Origin: Ramlibacter sp.
GTDB taxonomy: Bacteria > Pseudomonadota > Gammaproteobacteria > Burkholderiales > Burkholderiaceae_C
Direction: 5' to 3'
Assembly: GCA_022844525.1 (NCBI GenBank)
Contig: JALHLO010000008.1
Span: forward strand, 1 to 35,541
Length of the DNA: 35,541 bases
Shown here: positions 19,012 through 30,976 of the stretch, piece after piece
How positions within the stretch are numbered: position 1 is the first letter of the stretch
Layout of the letters: every line of letters starts with the position of its first letter
Made by a program: the position numbers and the translations under genes
The notes under the pieces: generated by a model
The model's database searches: none
What the model saw: only the letters and a program-made list of their open reading frames with translations
Told to the model about the DNA's origin: nothing

Positions 19012-19065
19012 CTACCGTCTCCGCCCGTGGGGGGATAGCAGTAGGGCCAGCGCGATGCGGTTCAT
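19012..19065 (-). CDS. leucine leader peptide MNRIALALLLSPHGRRR
   Basis: ATG AAC CGC ATC GCG CTG GCC CTA CTG CTA TCC CCC CAC GGG CGG AGA CGG TAG: 4 Leu codons in 17, three consecutive, two CTA. Followed by a terminator hairpin and leuA. Confidence 0.75.
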   Translation of the reverse strand: MNRIALALLLSPHGRRR

Positions 19066-19112
19066 GCGGTCGACTCTAGCACAGGGGCCGATCCGGGGAG
19101 GATCAGGGTTTT

Positions 19113-19925
19113 CTATCGATGCAATCCGGATTCCTCCGGCTCGTCGGTGGAGGTGCTGATCATGCTCGCGCGCTGCCCGCGCGCCTTGCGCCAGAAGTAG
19201 ACGCCGTAGCCGGACAGCCCGTAGATCACGAAGATGGCGAACAGCACCACCGGCGGGTCGATGTTGATGACGGCGATGCCCAGCGCGATCAGCACGATCA
19301 CGGCGAAGGGCACGCTCTTCTTCATCTGGACGTCCTTGAAGCTGTAGAAGGGCACGTTGGTGACCATGGTCAGCCCCGCGTACAGCGCCAGCGCGAACAT
19401 GACCCAGGTGACGTCGTAGGGACGCACGCGGTAGTCCGTCATCAGCCAGATGAAGCCGGCCACCAGCGCCGCGGCCGCCGGCGACGGCAGGCCCTGGAAG
19501 TAGCGCTTGTCGACCACGCCGGTGTTCACGTTGAAGCGCGCCAGGCGCAGCGCGGCGCAGGCGCAGTAGACGAAGGCGGCGATCCAGCCCCAGCGGCCCA
19601 GGCCCTTGAGGGCCCACTCGTAGGCGATCAGCGCCGGGGCGGCGCCGAAGGACACCATGTCGGAGAGCGAATCCATCTGCTCGCCGAAGGCGCTCTGCGT
19701 GTTGGTCATGCGCGCCACGCGCCCGTCCAGGCTGTCCAGCACCATGGCGCTGAAGACGCCGACGGCGGCCAGGTCGAAGCGGCCGTTCATCGCCATGACG
19801 ATGGAATAGAAGCCGCCGAACAGCGCGGCCAGCGTGAAGAGGTTGGGCAGGATGTAGATGCCCTTGCGCCGCTTGCGCACCACCACTCCCTCGGGGGGCA
19901 TCTCTTCTTCGTGTCCGTCGTGCAT
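19113..19925 (-). CDS. pssA: CDP-diacylglycerol-serine O-phosphatidyltransferase
   Basis: KGIYILPNLFTLAALFGGFYSIVMA, DSLDGRVARMTNTQSAFGEQMDSLSDMVSFGAAPAL (CDP-alcohol phosphotransferase signature). Confidence 0.95.
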   Translation of the reverse strand: MHDGHEEEMPPEGVVVRKRRKGIYILPNLFTLAALFGGFYSIVMAMNGRFDLAAVGVFSAMVLDSLDGRVARMTNTQSAFGEQMDSLSDMVSFGAAPALIAYEWALKGLGRWGWIAAFVYCACAALRLARFNVNTGVVDKRYFQGLPSPAAAALVAGFIWLMTDYRVRPYDVTWVMFALALYAGLTMVTNVPFYSFKDVQMKKSVPFAVIVLIALGIAVINIDPPVVLFAIFVIYGLSGYGVYFWRKARGQRASMISTSTDEPEESGLHR

Positions 19926-19962
19926 GGGCCAGAGTGTAAAGGCTCCCCCTTCCCGCGAAAAA

Positions 19963-19988
19963 CAAAAGCCGCCCGGGGGCGGCTTTTG
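19963..19988. terminator. intrinsic terminator-like hairpin between ilvC and pssA
   Basis: CAAAAGCCGCC-CGGG-GGCGGCTTTTG; minus-strand reading continues with TTTTTCG. Confidence 0.8.
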
Positions 19989-20004
19989 CCGTGCGAAGAA
20001 CGCG

Positions 20005-21672
<1,668 letters not shown>

Positions 21673-23448
21673 TTAGAGGTCCTCGCTCCCGAGGAGCATC
21701 TGCGTGATGCCCTGCCCGGCCTTCACCATCGGCCAGACGTTTTCCGTCGGGTCGGTGCGGAAGTCCATGAACACGGTGCGGTCCTTGAGCTTGCGGGCTT
21801 CCCGCAGCGCCGGCTCCACGTCCGCCGGCCGCTCGATCAGCATGCCGACGTGGCCATAGGCCTCGGCCAGCTTCACGAAGTTGGGCAGCGCGTCCATGTA
21901 GCTGTGGCTGTAGCGGCCCTCGTAGTCCAGTTCCTGCCACTGGCGCACCATGCCCAGGTAGCGGTTGTTCAGCGCGACGATCTTGATCGGCGTGTTGTAC
22001 TGCAGGCAGGTGGAGAGTTCCTGGATGCACATCTGCACCGAGCCCTCGCCCGTGACGCAGTACACCTCGGAGTCCGGCTTGGCCAGCTTGATGCCCATGG
22101 CGTAGGGGATGCCCACGCCCATGGTGCCCAGGCCGCCGGAGTTGATCCAGCGGCGCGGCTCCTGGAACTTGTAGAACTGCGCGGCCCACATCTGGTGCTG
22201 GCCCACGTCGGACGTGACATAGGTGTCGACGTCCTTGGTCATGTTCCACAGCGTCTCGATCACGTGCTGCGGCTTGATGACCTCGCGGTTGTTGCGGTCG
22301 TAGCGCAGGCAGTCCTTCTTGCGCCAGCCCTCGATGGTCTCCCACCAGCCGCCCAGCGCCGAGGCGTCCGGCTTCATGCCCGATTCGCGGATCTGCGCGA
22401 TCAGCTCCGACAGCACTTCCTTCACGTCGCCCACGATCGGGATGTCGACCTTCACGCGCTTGGAGATGCTGGAAGGGTCGACGTCGATGTGGATGATCTT
22501 GCGGTCGCTGGAGCCGAAGTGCTTGGGGTTGCCGATCACGCGGTCGTCGAAGCGCGCGCCCACGGCCAGCAGCACGTCGCAGTTCTGCATCGCGTTGTTG
22601 GCCTCGATCGTGCCGTGCATGCCCAGCATGCCCAGGAACTTGGGGTCCGTGCCGGAAATCGCGCCCAGCCCCATCAGCGTGTTGGTGCAGGGGTAGCCGA
22701 GCAGGTTGGCCAGCGTGCGCAGTTCCTCGCTGGCATTGCCCAGGATCACGCCGCCGCCGGAGTAGATGTAGGGCCGCTTGGCCGTCATCAGCAGCTGCAG
22801 CGCCTTGCGGATCTGGCCGCTGTGGCCCTTGCGCACCGGGTTGTAGGAGCGCATCTCCACCTTGTCCGGGTAGCCGGTCCAGGGGGTCTTGTTGAAGGAG
22901 ACGTCCTTGGGGATGTCCACCACCACCGGGCCCGGGCGGCCGCTGCGGGCGATGTGGAAGGCCTTCTTCATGACCATCGCCAGGTCGCGCACGTCCTTGA
23001 CCAGGAAGTTGTGCTTGACGATCGGGCGCGTGATGCCGACGGTGTCGCACTCCTGGAAGGCATCGAGGCCGATCGCGGCCGTCGGCACCTGCCCGGTGAT
23101 GATCACCATCGGGATGGAGTCCATGTACGCGGTGGCGATGCCGGTGACCGCGTTGGTCACGCCGGGACCCGAGGTCACCAGGGCCACGCCGACGTCGCCG
23201 GTGGCGCGCGCGTAGCCGTCGGCCGCGTGCACCGCCGCCTGCTCGTGGCGCACCAGCACGTGCTGGATGGTGTCCTGCTTGTAGAACGCGTCGTAGATGT
23301 GCAGCACCGCGCCGCCCGGGTAACCCCAGACGTACTTCACGTTCTCGGCCTGCAGGGCCTTGACGAGGATTTCGGCGCCGCGGAATTCGGAGGCCTGGCC
23401 GGCCTGGGCGGCGGCAGCGGAGCTGAGCTCCGTGCGGGAGATTTCCAT
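21673..23448 (-). CDS. ilvB: acetolactate synthase large (catalytic) subunit
   Basis: MEISRTELSSAAAAQ... start at 23448; EILVKALQAENVKYVWGYPGGAVLHIYDAFY, TPP-binding GEGSVQMCIQELSTCLQYNTPIKIVALNN. Confidence 0.96.
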   Translation of the reverse strand: MEISRTELSSAAAAQAGQASEFRGAEILVKALQAENVKYVWGYPGGAVLHIYDAFYKQDTIQHVLVRHEQAAVHAADGYARATGDVGVALVTSGPGVTNAVTGIATAYMDSIPMVIITGQVPTAAIGLDAFQECDTVGITRPIVKHNFLVKDVRDLAMVMKKAFHIARSGRPGPVVVDIPKDVSFNKTPWTGYPDKVEMRSYNPVRKGHSGQIRKALQLLMTAKRPYIYSGGGVILGNASEELRTLANLLGYPCTNTLMGLGAISGTDPKFLGMLGMHGTIEANNAMQNCDVLLAVGARFDDRVIGNPKHFGSSDRKIIHIDVDPSSISKRVKVDIPIVGDVKEVLSELIAQIRESGMKPDASALGGWWETIEGWRKKDCLRYDRNNREVIKPQHVIETLWNMTKDVDTYVTSDVGQHQMWAAQFYKFQEPRRWINSGGLGTMGVGIPYAMGIKLAKPDSEVYCVTGEGSVQMCIQELSTCLQYNTPIKIVALNNRYLGMVRQWQELDYEGRYSHSYMDALPNFVKLAEAYGHVGMLIERPADVEPALREARKLKDRTVFMDFRTDPTENVWPMVKAGQGITQMLLGSEDL

Positions 23449-23597
23449 GATCAACCTTTCGGGTTTCGAACAACGAACCTTGGGGTGCCCCTTCGCCCGC
23501 CCTCGTGAGGCTGCGTCGGGACTTAGAGCACCGGGCCATGGGCGGGCGCGTCGCACCGCCGGATCCGGACTCGTTTGCCTTTTGACTTGCAGCGCGC

Positions 23598-23626
23598 ATT
23601 ATCGCACTGCAACACGACGGTTCCAA
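23598..23626 (-). promoter_or_regulatory. candidate promoter of the ilvBHC operon (TTGGAA-17-GATAAT)
   Basis: Minus strand TTGGAA, 17-nt spacer, GATAAT with an extended TGC; about 145 nt upstream of the ilvB ATG. Confidence 0.55.
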
Positions 23627-23742
23627 AGCCCGACCGCGGCGGTGCCATAATTTCCGGCTGCCCGATCCCCGGCCGACGCGGGGGCGGGCCCTCCCGCAGC
23701 CAGTGCGCGACCCAGAACAAGGCTCACCAGCCACCCGGACTC

Positions 23743-24309
23743 TTGGCCACCGACCGCGAACTCTCCGACTTCCTGCTCAGCGTCGAGAAGCGCGCCTTCA
23801 AGCGCACCGTCTACCACGTGCGCGAGGAGGAATCCGCCCTGGACATCGTCCAGGACAGCATGATGAAGCTGGCGGAGCACTACGCCGGCAAGCCGCCCAA
23901 CGAGCTGCCCATGCTGTTCCAGCGCATCCTGTCGAACTGCACCCTGGACTGGTTCCGGCGGCAAAAGACGCGAAATGCGCTCTTTTCCAACCTGAGCGAC
24001 TTCGAATCCGCCTCGGATGACGGGGATTTCGATCTGCTGGAAACTTATGCCTCATCCGATGCCTCCCAGCAGGTCGAGAGCGCCGAGGACGCCACCCGCC
24101 GGGCGCAGGTCCTGCGGGAGATCGAAACCGAGATCATGGAACTGCCGGCTCGTCAACGCGAAGCGTTTCTGATGCGTTACTGGGAGGACATGGACGTGGC
24201 CGAAACGGCGGCCGCCATGGGCTGCTCGGAGGGAAGCGTCAAGACGCACTGTTCGCGAGCGGTCGCCGCCCTCAGCAAGGCGCTGAAGGCAAAGGGAATA
24301 CAACTATGA
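23743..24309 (+). CDS. RNA polymerase sigma factor (sigma-70/ECF family)
   Basis: TTG start giving MATDRELSDFLLSVEKRAFKRTVYHVREEESALDIVQDSMMKLAEHY; region 4 LPARQREAFLMRYWEDMDVAETAAAMGCSEGSVKTHCSRAVAAL. Confidence 0.88.
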   Translation: MATDRELSDFLLSVEKRAFKRTVYHVREEESALDIVQDSMMKLAEHYAGKPPNELPMLFQRILSNCTLDWFRRQKTRNALFSNLSDFESASDDGDFDLLETYASSDASQQVESAEDATRRAQVLREIETEIMELPARQREAFLMRYWEDMDVAETAAAMGCSEGSVKTHCSRAVAALSKALKAKGIQL

Positions 24310-24728
24310 CCACCAGGGATCCACAGCGCGCGCAGCGGCTGGCCGACCAGTTCGGCCGGCGCGTGGCCGTGCGCCTGGACAGCGCCGCGGAAGAAATGCC
24401 GTACGAAGTCCGCGAACGCCTGCGCGCCGCCCGCGTACGCGCCCTGCAGCTGCGCCAGCAACCGGAAGTTGCACCCGTCGCCGTCAACCGTGGCGGCACC
24501 GCCACACTTGGCCTGGGCGATCGCGGCTGGTTCCACCGCATCGCCTCGGTACTGCCGCTGCTGCTGCTGGCCGCCGGCCTGGTGCTGCTGCACTCGGTCC
24601 AGAGCGACCGCCGCGCCAGCGAGCTGGCCGAGGTCGACGCCGCCTTGCTGACCGACGACCTGCCCCCCGCTGCCTACGCCGACCCCGGCTTCGTGCAGTT
24701 CCTGAAGACCGGCGGCGGCGGCGACTGA
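24306..24728 (+). CDS. DUF3619 family protein
   Basis: ATG overlaps the sigma factor stop; RLADQFGRRVAVRLDSAAEEMPYEVRERLRAARVRAL plus one TM segment; typical downstream partner. Confidence 0.8.
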   Translation: MTTRDPQRAQRLADQFGRRVAVRLDSAAEEMPYEVRERLRAARVRALQLRQQPEVAPVAVNRGGTATLGLGDRGWFHRIASVLPLLLLAAGLVLLHSVQSDRRASELAEVDAALLTDDLPPAAYADPGFVQFLKTGGGGD

Positions 24729-24741
24729 GCGGAGACTGCAG

Positions 24742-25434
24742 ATGACGCTCCGCAGCCAAGCGATCGTTGCCGGCCTGCTGCTGGCGGGCCTGGCCGCGGG
24801 CGCGTCCCGGGCCGCCGATCCCGCCGCCGTGCCGCAAGCCACCGGGACCTCCGTCGCGCAGGCCAACAAGCCTTCCGTGTCCACCCAGGCGCCGATCCGC
24901 CCGGCGCAGGTGCGCACCGCCCCCGCCACGCGGCCGGAATCCAGGCCCACCTGGGCCGAACTCACCCCGGCGCAGCAGCAGGCGCTGGCGCCGCTCACCG
25001 GCACCTGGCGGGTGCTGGGCGAAGCGCACAAGCGCAAGTGGCTGGCCCTGTCGCAGAACTTCGCGAGCATGCCGCCGCCCGAACAGGCCCGCCTGCACAG
25101 CCGCATGACCGAGTGGGCCGCGCTGTCGCCGCAGCAGCGTACGCTGGCGCGCCTGAACTTCGCGGAAGCGCAGAAGGTGGCTCCCACGGACAAGCGTGCC
25201 AAATGGGAGGCCTACCAGGCCCTGTCCCCGGAGGAAAAGCGCAAGCTCGCCGCCGGCGCCGCCGCCGCCAAGCCGGCGCCGCCGCCGACCGCCCTGGCCG
25301 AAAAGCCGGTGCCGCAGCAGAAGCTGGCCAAGATCCCGAAGAAGAAGGCCGAAAGCGCCAAGATCGCCGTCGTGCCCGGCCAGGTGGACAACAACACCTT
25401 GCTGCCGCAGCCCCTCGCCCCCCTGCAGCCTTGA
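24742..25434 (+). CDS. DUF3106 domain-containing protein
   Basis: Signal peptide; repeated WxxLSPxQxxxL-like segments (WAELTPAQQQALAPL, WLALSQNFASMPPPEQARLHSRMTEWAALSPQQR, WEAYQALSPEEKRKL). Confidence 0.8.
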   Translation: MTLRSQAIVAGLLLAGLAAGASRAADPAAVPQATGTSVAQANKPSVSTQAPIRPAQVRTAPATRPESRPTWAELTPAQQQALAPLTGTWRVLGEAHKRKWLALSQNFASMPPPEQARLHSRMTEWAALSPQQRTLARLNFAEAQKVAPTDKRAKWEAYQALSPEEKRKLAAGAAAAKPAPPPTALAEKPVPQQKLAKIPKKKAESAKIAVVPGQVDNNTLLPQPLAPLQP

Positions 25435-25934
25435 GCGTACCCCTTCCCGACCCGCTGGCCGCGCCCAGCCTGCGGCGCCGCATGGCCGCCTGGTTCTACG
25501 AAGCCGTGCTGCTGTTCGCCATCGGCCTGATCGCCACCCTGCTCTTTTCCGTGGCCGTGCAGATGCGCAGCGGCATCGACACGCGCCGCTGGCTGCTCCA
25601 GGGCTTCCTGGCGGTGGTCTTCGCCATCTACTTCTGCTACCTCTGGCCGCGCGGGCAGACGCTGCCCATGAAGACCTGGCGCATCCGCGTCGTCGACCGG
25701 CAGGGCCGCCGGCTCACCCAGGGGCGCGCCCTGCTGCGCTACGTGTTCTGCTCGGTGTGGTTCGCGGCGCCGCTGGCGGCGTGGAACTCCGGGCGCTTCA
25801 CGCTGCCGCAGCTTGGCGTGATCGCCGCGGGGTGGATCGCGGTCTGGGCGCTCCTCAGCCGCTTCCACCCGCAGCGCCAGTTCTGGCACGACGCCTTCGC
25901 GGGCACGCGCCTGGTCGACGCGCCCGAACGCTAG
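25431..25934 (+). CDS. RDD family membrane protein
   Basis: TTG start overlapping the upstream TGA; RRRMAAWFYEAVLLFAIGLIATLLF, GQTLPMKTWRIRVVDRQGRRLTQGRALLRYV. Confidence 0.85.
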   Translation: MSVPLPDPLAAPSLRRRMAAWFYEAVLLFAIGLIATLLFSVAVQMRSGIDTRRWLLQGFLAVVFAIYFCYLWPRGQTLPMKTWRIRVVDRQGRRLTQGRALLRYVFCSVWFAAPLAAWNSGRFTLPQLGVIAAGWIAVWALLSRFHPQRQFWHDAFAGTRLVDAPER

Positions 25935-25949
25935 GCGACAATCGCGCGC

Positions 25950-26357
25950 ATGTCGACCCCCGACGAAGTCCTGCCCGAGGTGGTGAACCCGCAGAAGGCC
26001 CGCACCGGCTTCAGCCGCATGTGGCACGCCACCGGCTATTCGCTCGCGGGCCTGCGTGCCGGCTGGGACGAAGCGGCCTTCCGGCTGGAAGCCTGCCTTG
26101 CTTTCGTCATGCTGCCGCTTTCGTTCTGGGTCGGGCGCAGCTGGGTGGAGGTGGCGCTGCTGGCCGGATCGATCCTGCTGGTGCTGATCGTCGAACTCCT
26201 CAACACCGGCATCGAAGCCGCCATCGACCGCGTCGGCCTGGAGCGGCACCCCCTGTCCAAGCGCGCCAAGGACATGGGCAGCGCCGCCGTCTTCCTTTCC
26301 CTCCTGGTGGCGGGCGGCATCTGGTCGGCCGGCCTGTGGCAACTCTTCTTCGCATGA
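25950..26357 (+). CDS. dgkA: diacylglycerol kinase
   Basis: EAAFRLEACLAFVMLPLSFWVGRSWVEVALLAGSILLVLIVELLNTGIEAAIDRVGLERHPLSKRAKDMGSAAVF (ELLNTGIEAAIDR signature). Confidence 0.95.
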   Translation: MSTPDEVLPEVVNPQKARTGFSRMWHATGYSLAGLRAGWDEAAFRLEACLAFVMLPLSFWVGRSWVEVALLAGSILLVLIVELLNTGIEAAIDRVGLERHPLSKRAKDMGSAAVFLSLLVAGGIWSAGLWQLFFA

Positions 26358-26941
26358 CCCCCCATTTCTCGATCTGCGTCTATTGCGGTTCCCGTTCCGG
26401 CGCCGACCCGCGCTTCGCCGAGGTGGCGGCCCAGGTGGGCCGCTGGATCGGCCGCCACGGCGGCCAGCTGGTCTACGGCGGCGGCAACAACGGCCTGATG
26501 GGCATCCTCGCGGACGCCGCGCTGCAGTCCGGCGCTCGCGTGGTCGGCGTGATCCCGCACTCGATGGTCGAACGCGAATGGGCCAAGCGCGATTGCACCG
26601 AGCTGCACGTGGTGGAGAACATGCACCAGCGCAAGATGCTGATGGCCGAGCGCTCCGACGCCTTCCTGGCGCTGCCGGGCGGCATCGGCACCTTCGAGGA
26701 GTTGTTCGAGGCCTGGAGCTGGCGCATGCTGGACTTCCACCGCAAGCCGGTGGCGCTGCTGGACCAGGACGGCTACTACCAGCCGCTGCTGCGTTTCCTG
26801 GAGCAGAGCGTGGGCCACGGCTTCATGAACCGGTCGCAGATGGAACTGCTGACGGTGGGCGCGGATGCGGCGACGCTGCTGCCGCAGCTGGTGCAGGCGG
26901 CGGGGTTCGACGCGCGGCCGGTGGACGTGTCGCAGATCTAG
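26354..26941 (+). CDS. LOG family protein (TIGR00730-type; nucleoside 5'-monophosphate phosphoribohydrolase)
   Basis: SICVYCGSRSGADPRF, LVYGGGNNGLMGILADAAL, LPGGIGTFEELFEAWSWRMLDFHRKPVALL; ATG overlaps the dgkA stop. Confidence 0.93.
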   Translation: MTPHFSICVYCGSRSGADPRFAEVAAQVGRWIGRHGGQLVYGGGNNGLMGILADAALQSGARVVGVIPHSMVEREWAKRDCTELHVVENMHQRKMLMAERSDAFLALPGGIGTFEELFEAWSWRMLDFHRKPVALLDQDGYYQPLLRFLEQSVGHGFMNRSQMELLTVGADAATLLPQLVQAAGFDARPVDVSQI

Positions 26942-26948
26942 GGCACTC

Positions 26949-26980
26949 ACTTCAAGAATTCGCAAGCGAATTCTTGAAGT
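26949..26980. repeat. perfect hairpin, 15-bp stem, downstream of the LOG gene
   Basis: ACTTCAAGAATTCGC-AA-GCGAATTCTTGAAGT. Confidence 0.9.
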
Positions 26981-26983
26981 GGC

Positions 26984-27187
26984 CTGGTCAGTGTGAAGGC
27001 GCCCGGCAAAGCCGGATCCCCTTCACAAGGGAGACCGGCCTGCGCGATGCTCCGTCCGGTCTACGTGCCGCTGCGCGGAGGTCTACCCGGCTTGCACTCC
27101 TGACACGCGGACCGCGCGGAATATCATGCAGCGCGGGCCCCCTTGTGAAGAGGATCCGGCTTCGCCGGTCCTCTTCACACTGACCAG
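26984..27187. repeat. ~204-bp nested inverted-repeat element (MITE/REP-like candidate)
   Basis: 15-bp terminal inverted repeats CTGGTCAGTGTGAAG / CTTCACACTGACCAG; inner inverted 18-mers GGATCCCCTTCACAAGGG / CCCTTGTGAAGAGGATCC (1 mismatch); each arm also folds on itself (26993-27026, 27145-27178). Confidence 0.75.
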
Positions 27188-27189
27188 AC

Positions 27190-27221
27190 AACTCAGAAAA
27201 ATCGCTTGCGATTTTTCTGAG

Positions 27222-27223
<2 letters not shown>
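27190..27223. repeat. perfect hairpin, 16-bp stem, overlapping the 3' end of the P-II gene
   Basis: AACTCAGAAAAATCGC-TT-GCGATTTTTCTGAGTT. Confidence 0.9.
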
Positions 27224-29259
<2,036 letters not shown>

Positions 29260-29265
29260 TTAGAC

Positions 29266-30420
29266 GTGCCAGACCTCTCGAACGATTATGTCACCCGGGT
29301 GCTGCAGGCGCCGTCGGACGTGGACGCGGCGGCGTGGAACGCGCTGCTCGCGCTCTCGGGCGGCTCGCCCTTCATGCGGCACGAATACCTGGCGGCCATG
29401 CACGACAGCGGCAGCGCCGTGCGCGACACCGGCTGGACGCCGCAGTTCCTCACGCTCTGGCGCGACGGCGAGCTGGAGGCCGCCTGTCCGCTGTACCTCA
29501 AGGGCCACTCCTACGGCGAATACGTGTTCGACTGGGCCTGGGCCAACGCCTACGAGCAGCACGGGCTGCGCTACTACCCCAAGGCGCTGACGGCCGTGCC
29601 CTTCACCCCGGTACCGGGGCCGCGGCTGCTGGCGCGGGACGCGGCCGCGCGCGGCGCGCTGGTGCGCTGCGTGATCGCCTGGTGCAAGCAGAAGAAGGTG
29701 TCCTCGTACCACCTGCTGTTCGCGAGCGACGAGGATGTGGCGGCGTGCAGCGAGGCGGGGCTGATGCTGCGCCACACCGTGCAATTCCACTGGACCAACG
29801 CGGGCTACCCGGACTTCGACGCCTTCCTCGCATCGCTCACGCAGGAAAAGCGCAAGAAGATCCGCCAGGAGCGCCGCAAGGTGGCCGAGGCCGGCGTGAG
29901 CTTCCGGCACGCGCGCGGCGCGGCCATCGCCCAGGCCGACTGGGACTTCTTCTATCGCTGCTACGAGCGCACCTACCTCGAGCACGGCAACGCGCCCTAC
30001 CTCACGCGGGACTTCTTCCGCCGCATGGCGCGCACCCTGCCGGAGAACTGGCTGCTGTTCGTCGCCGAGCGCCAGGGGCGGCCGATCGCCAGCAGCCTGA
30101 TCGGCGTGGACGCGCAGGTGGCGTACGGCCGCTACTGGGGCGCGCTGGAGCGCGTGGACTGCCTGCACTTCGAGGCCTGCTACTACCAGCCGCTGCAGTG
30201 GTGCATCGCCCACGGCATGCGCAGCTTCGAGGGCGGCGCGCAGGGCGAGCACAAGATGGCGCGGGCGCTGATGCCGGTGAAGACGACCAGCGCGCACTGG
30301 CTGGCCCATCCGGCCTTCGCCGATGCGGTGGAGAAATTCCTGGAACGCGAGGGGCGCGGGATAGGGAACTACGTGGAGCACCTGGAGGAGCGGTCGCCGT
30401 TCCGGCAACCGCCATCCTAG
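29266..30420 (+). CDS. FemAB-like / GNAT-fold N-acyltransferase (peptidogalycan biosynthesis-type)
   Basis: In frame in ORF 27433..30420; SFMRHEYLAAM-like start, EKRKKIRQERRKVAEAGVSFRHARG, CYYQPLQWCIAHGMRSFEGGAQGEHKMARALMPVKTTSAHWLAH. GTG start at 29266 (alternative 29299). Confidence 0.85.
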   Translation: MPDLSNDYVTRVLQAPSDVDAAAWNALLALSGGSPFMRHEYLAAMHDSGSAVRDTGWTPQFLTLWRDGELEAACPLYLKGHSYGEYVFDWAWANAYEQHGLRYYPKALTAVPFTPVPGPRLLARDAAARGALVRCVIAWCKQKKVSSYHLLFASDEDVAACSEAGLMLRHTVQFHWTNAGYPDFDAFLASLTQEKRKKIRQERRKVAEAGVSFRHARGAAIAQADWDFFYRCYERTYLEHGNAPYLTRDFFRRMARTLPENWLLFVAERQGRPIASSLIGVDAQVAYGRYWGALERVDCLHFEACYYQPLQWCIAHGMRSFEGGAQGEHKMARALMPVKTTSAHWLAHPAFADAVEKFLEREGRGIGNYVEHLEERSPFRQPPS

Positions 30421-30433
30421 CCGCGGCGGCGCG

Positions 30434-30976
30434 TCAGCCCTGCGGATGGTCCTTCTTGTAGTTCTCGATCCCGTCCAGGATCTCCTTGCGGGCCGACTCC
30501 GGGCCTTCCCAGCCCAGCACCTTCACCCACTTGCCGGGCTCCAGGTCCTTGTAGTGCTCGAAGAAGTGGGCGATGGTCTTCAGCCGCAGCGGGTTCAGGT
30601 CTTCCGGCTTCTGCCACTGGGTGTACAGGCTCAGCACCTTCTCGATCGGCACCGCCAGCACCTTGGCGTCGTCGCCCGCCTCGTCCTGCATCTTCAGGAT
30701 GCCGATCGGGCGGCAGGTCACCACCACGCCCGGGATCAGCGGCACGGGGGTGATCACCAGCACGTCCACCGGGTCGCCGTCGCCGCTGATGGTCTTGGGC
30801 ACGTAGCCGTAGTTGGTGGGGTAGTGCATCGCCGTGCTCATGAAGCGGTCGACGAAGATCGCCCCCGTCTCCTTGTCCACCTCGTACTTCACGGGGTCGG
30901 CGTTCATCGGGATCTCGATGATCACGTTGAAGGCGTCGGGAACATGCTTGCCGGGGGTGACTTGGTCGAGGGACAT
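30434..30976 (-). CDS. ppa: inorganic pyrophosphatase (soluble)
   Basis: [61 protein letters not shown]. Confidence 0.96.
   Translation of the reverse strand: MSLDQVTPGKHVPDAFNVIIEIPMNADPVKYEVDKETGAIFVDRFMSTAMHYPTNYGYVPKTISGDGDPVDVLVITPVPLIPGVVVTCRPIGILKMQDEAGDDAKVLAVPIEKVLSLYTQWQKPEDLNPLRLKTIAHFFEHYKDLEPGKWVKVLGWEGPESARKEILDGIENYKKDHPQG

Noticed and set aside
19066-19965. Upstream extension of the minus ORF 19012..19965 into pssA
   Set aside because: Antiparallel-looking alternative frame of pssA (GC-frame artefact); only its last 17 codons, starting at 19065, are proposed as a leader peptide.
21850-23508. 552-aa plus-strand ORF antisense to ilvB
   Set aside because: Shadow ORF with biased composition; ilvB is well supported.
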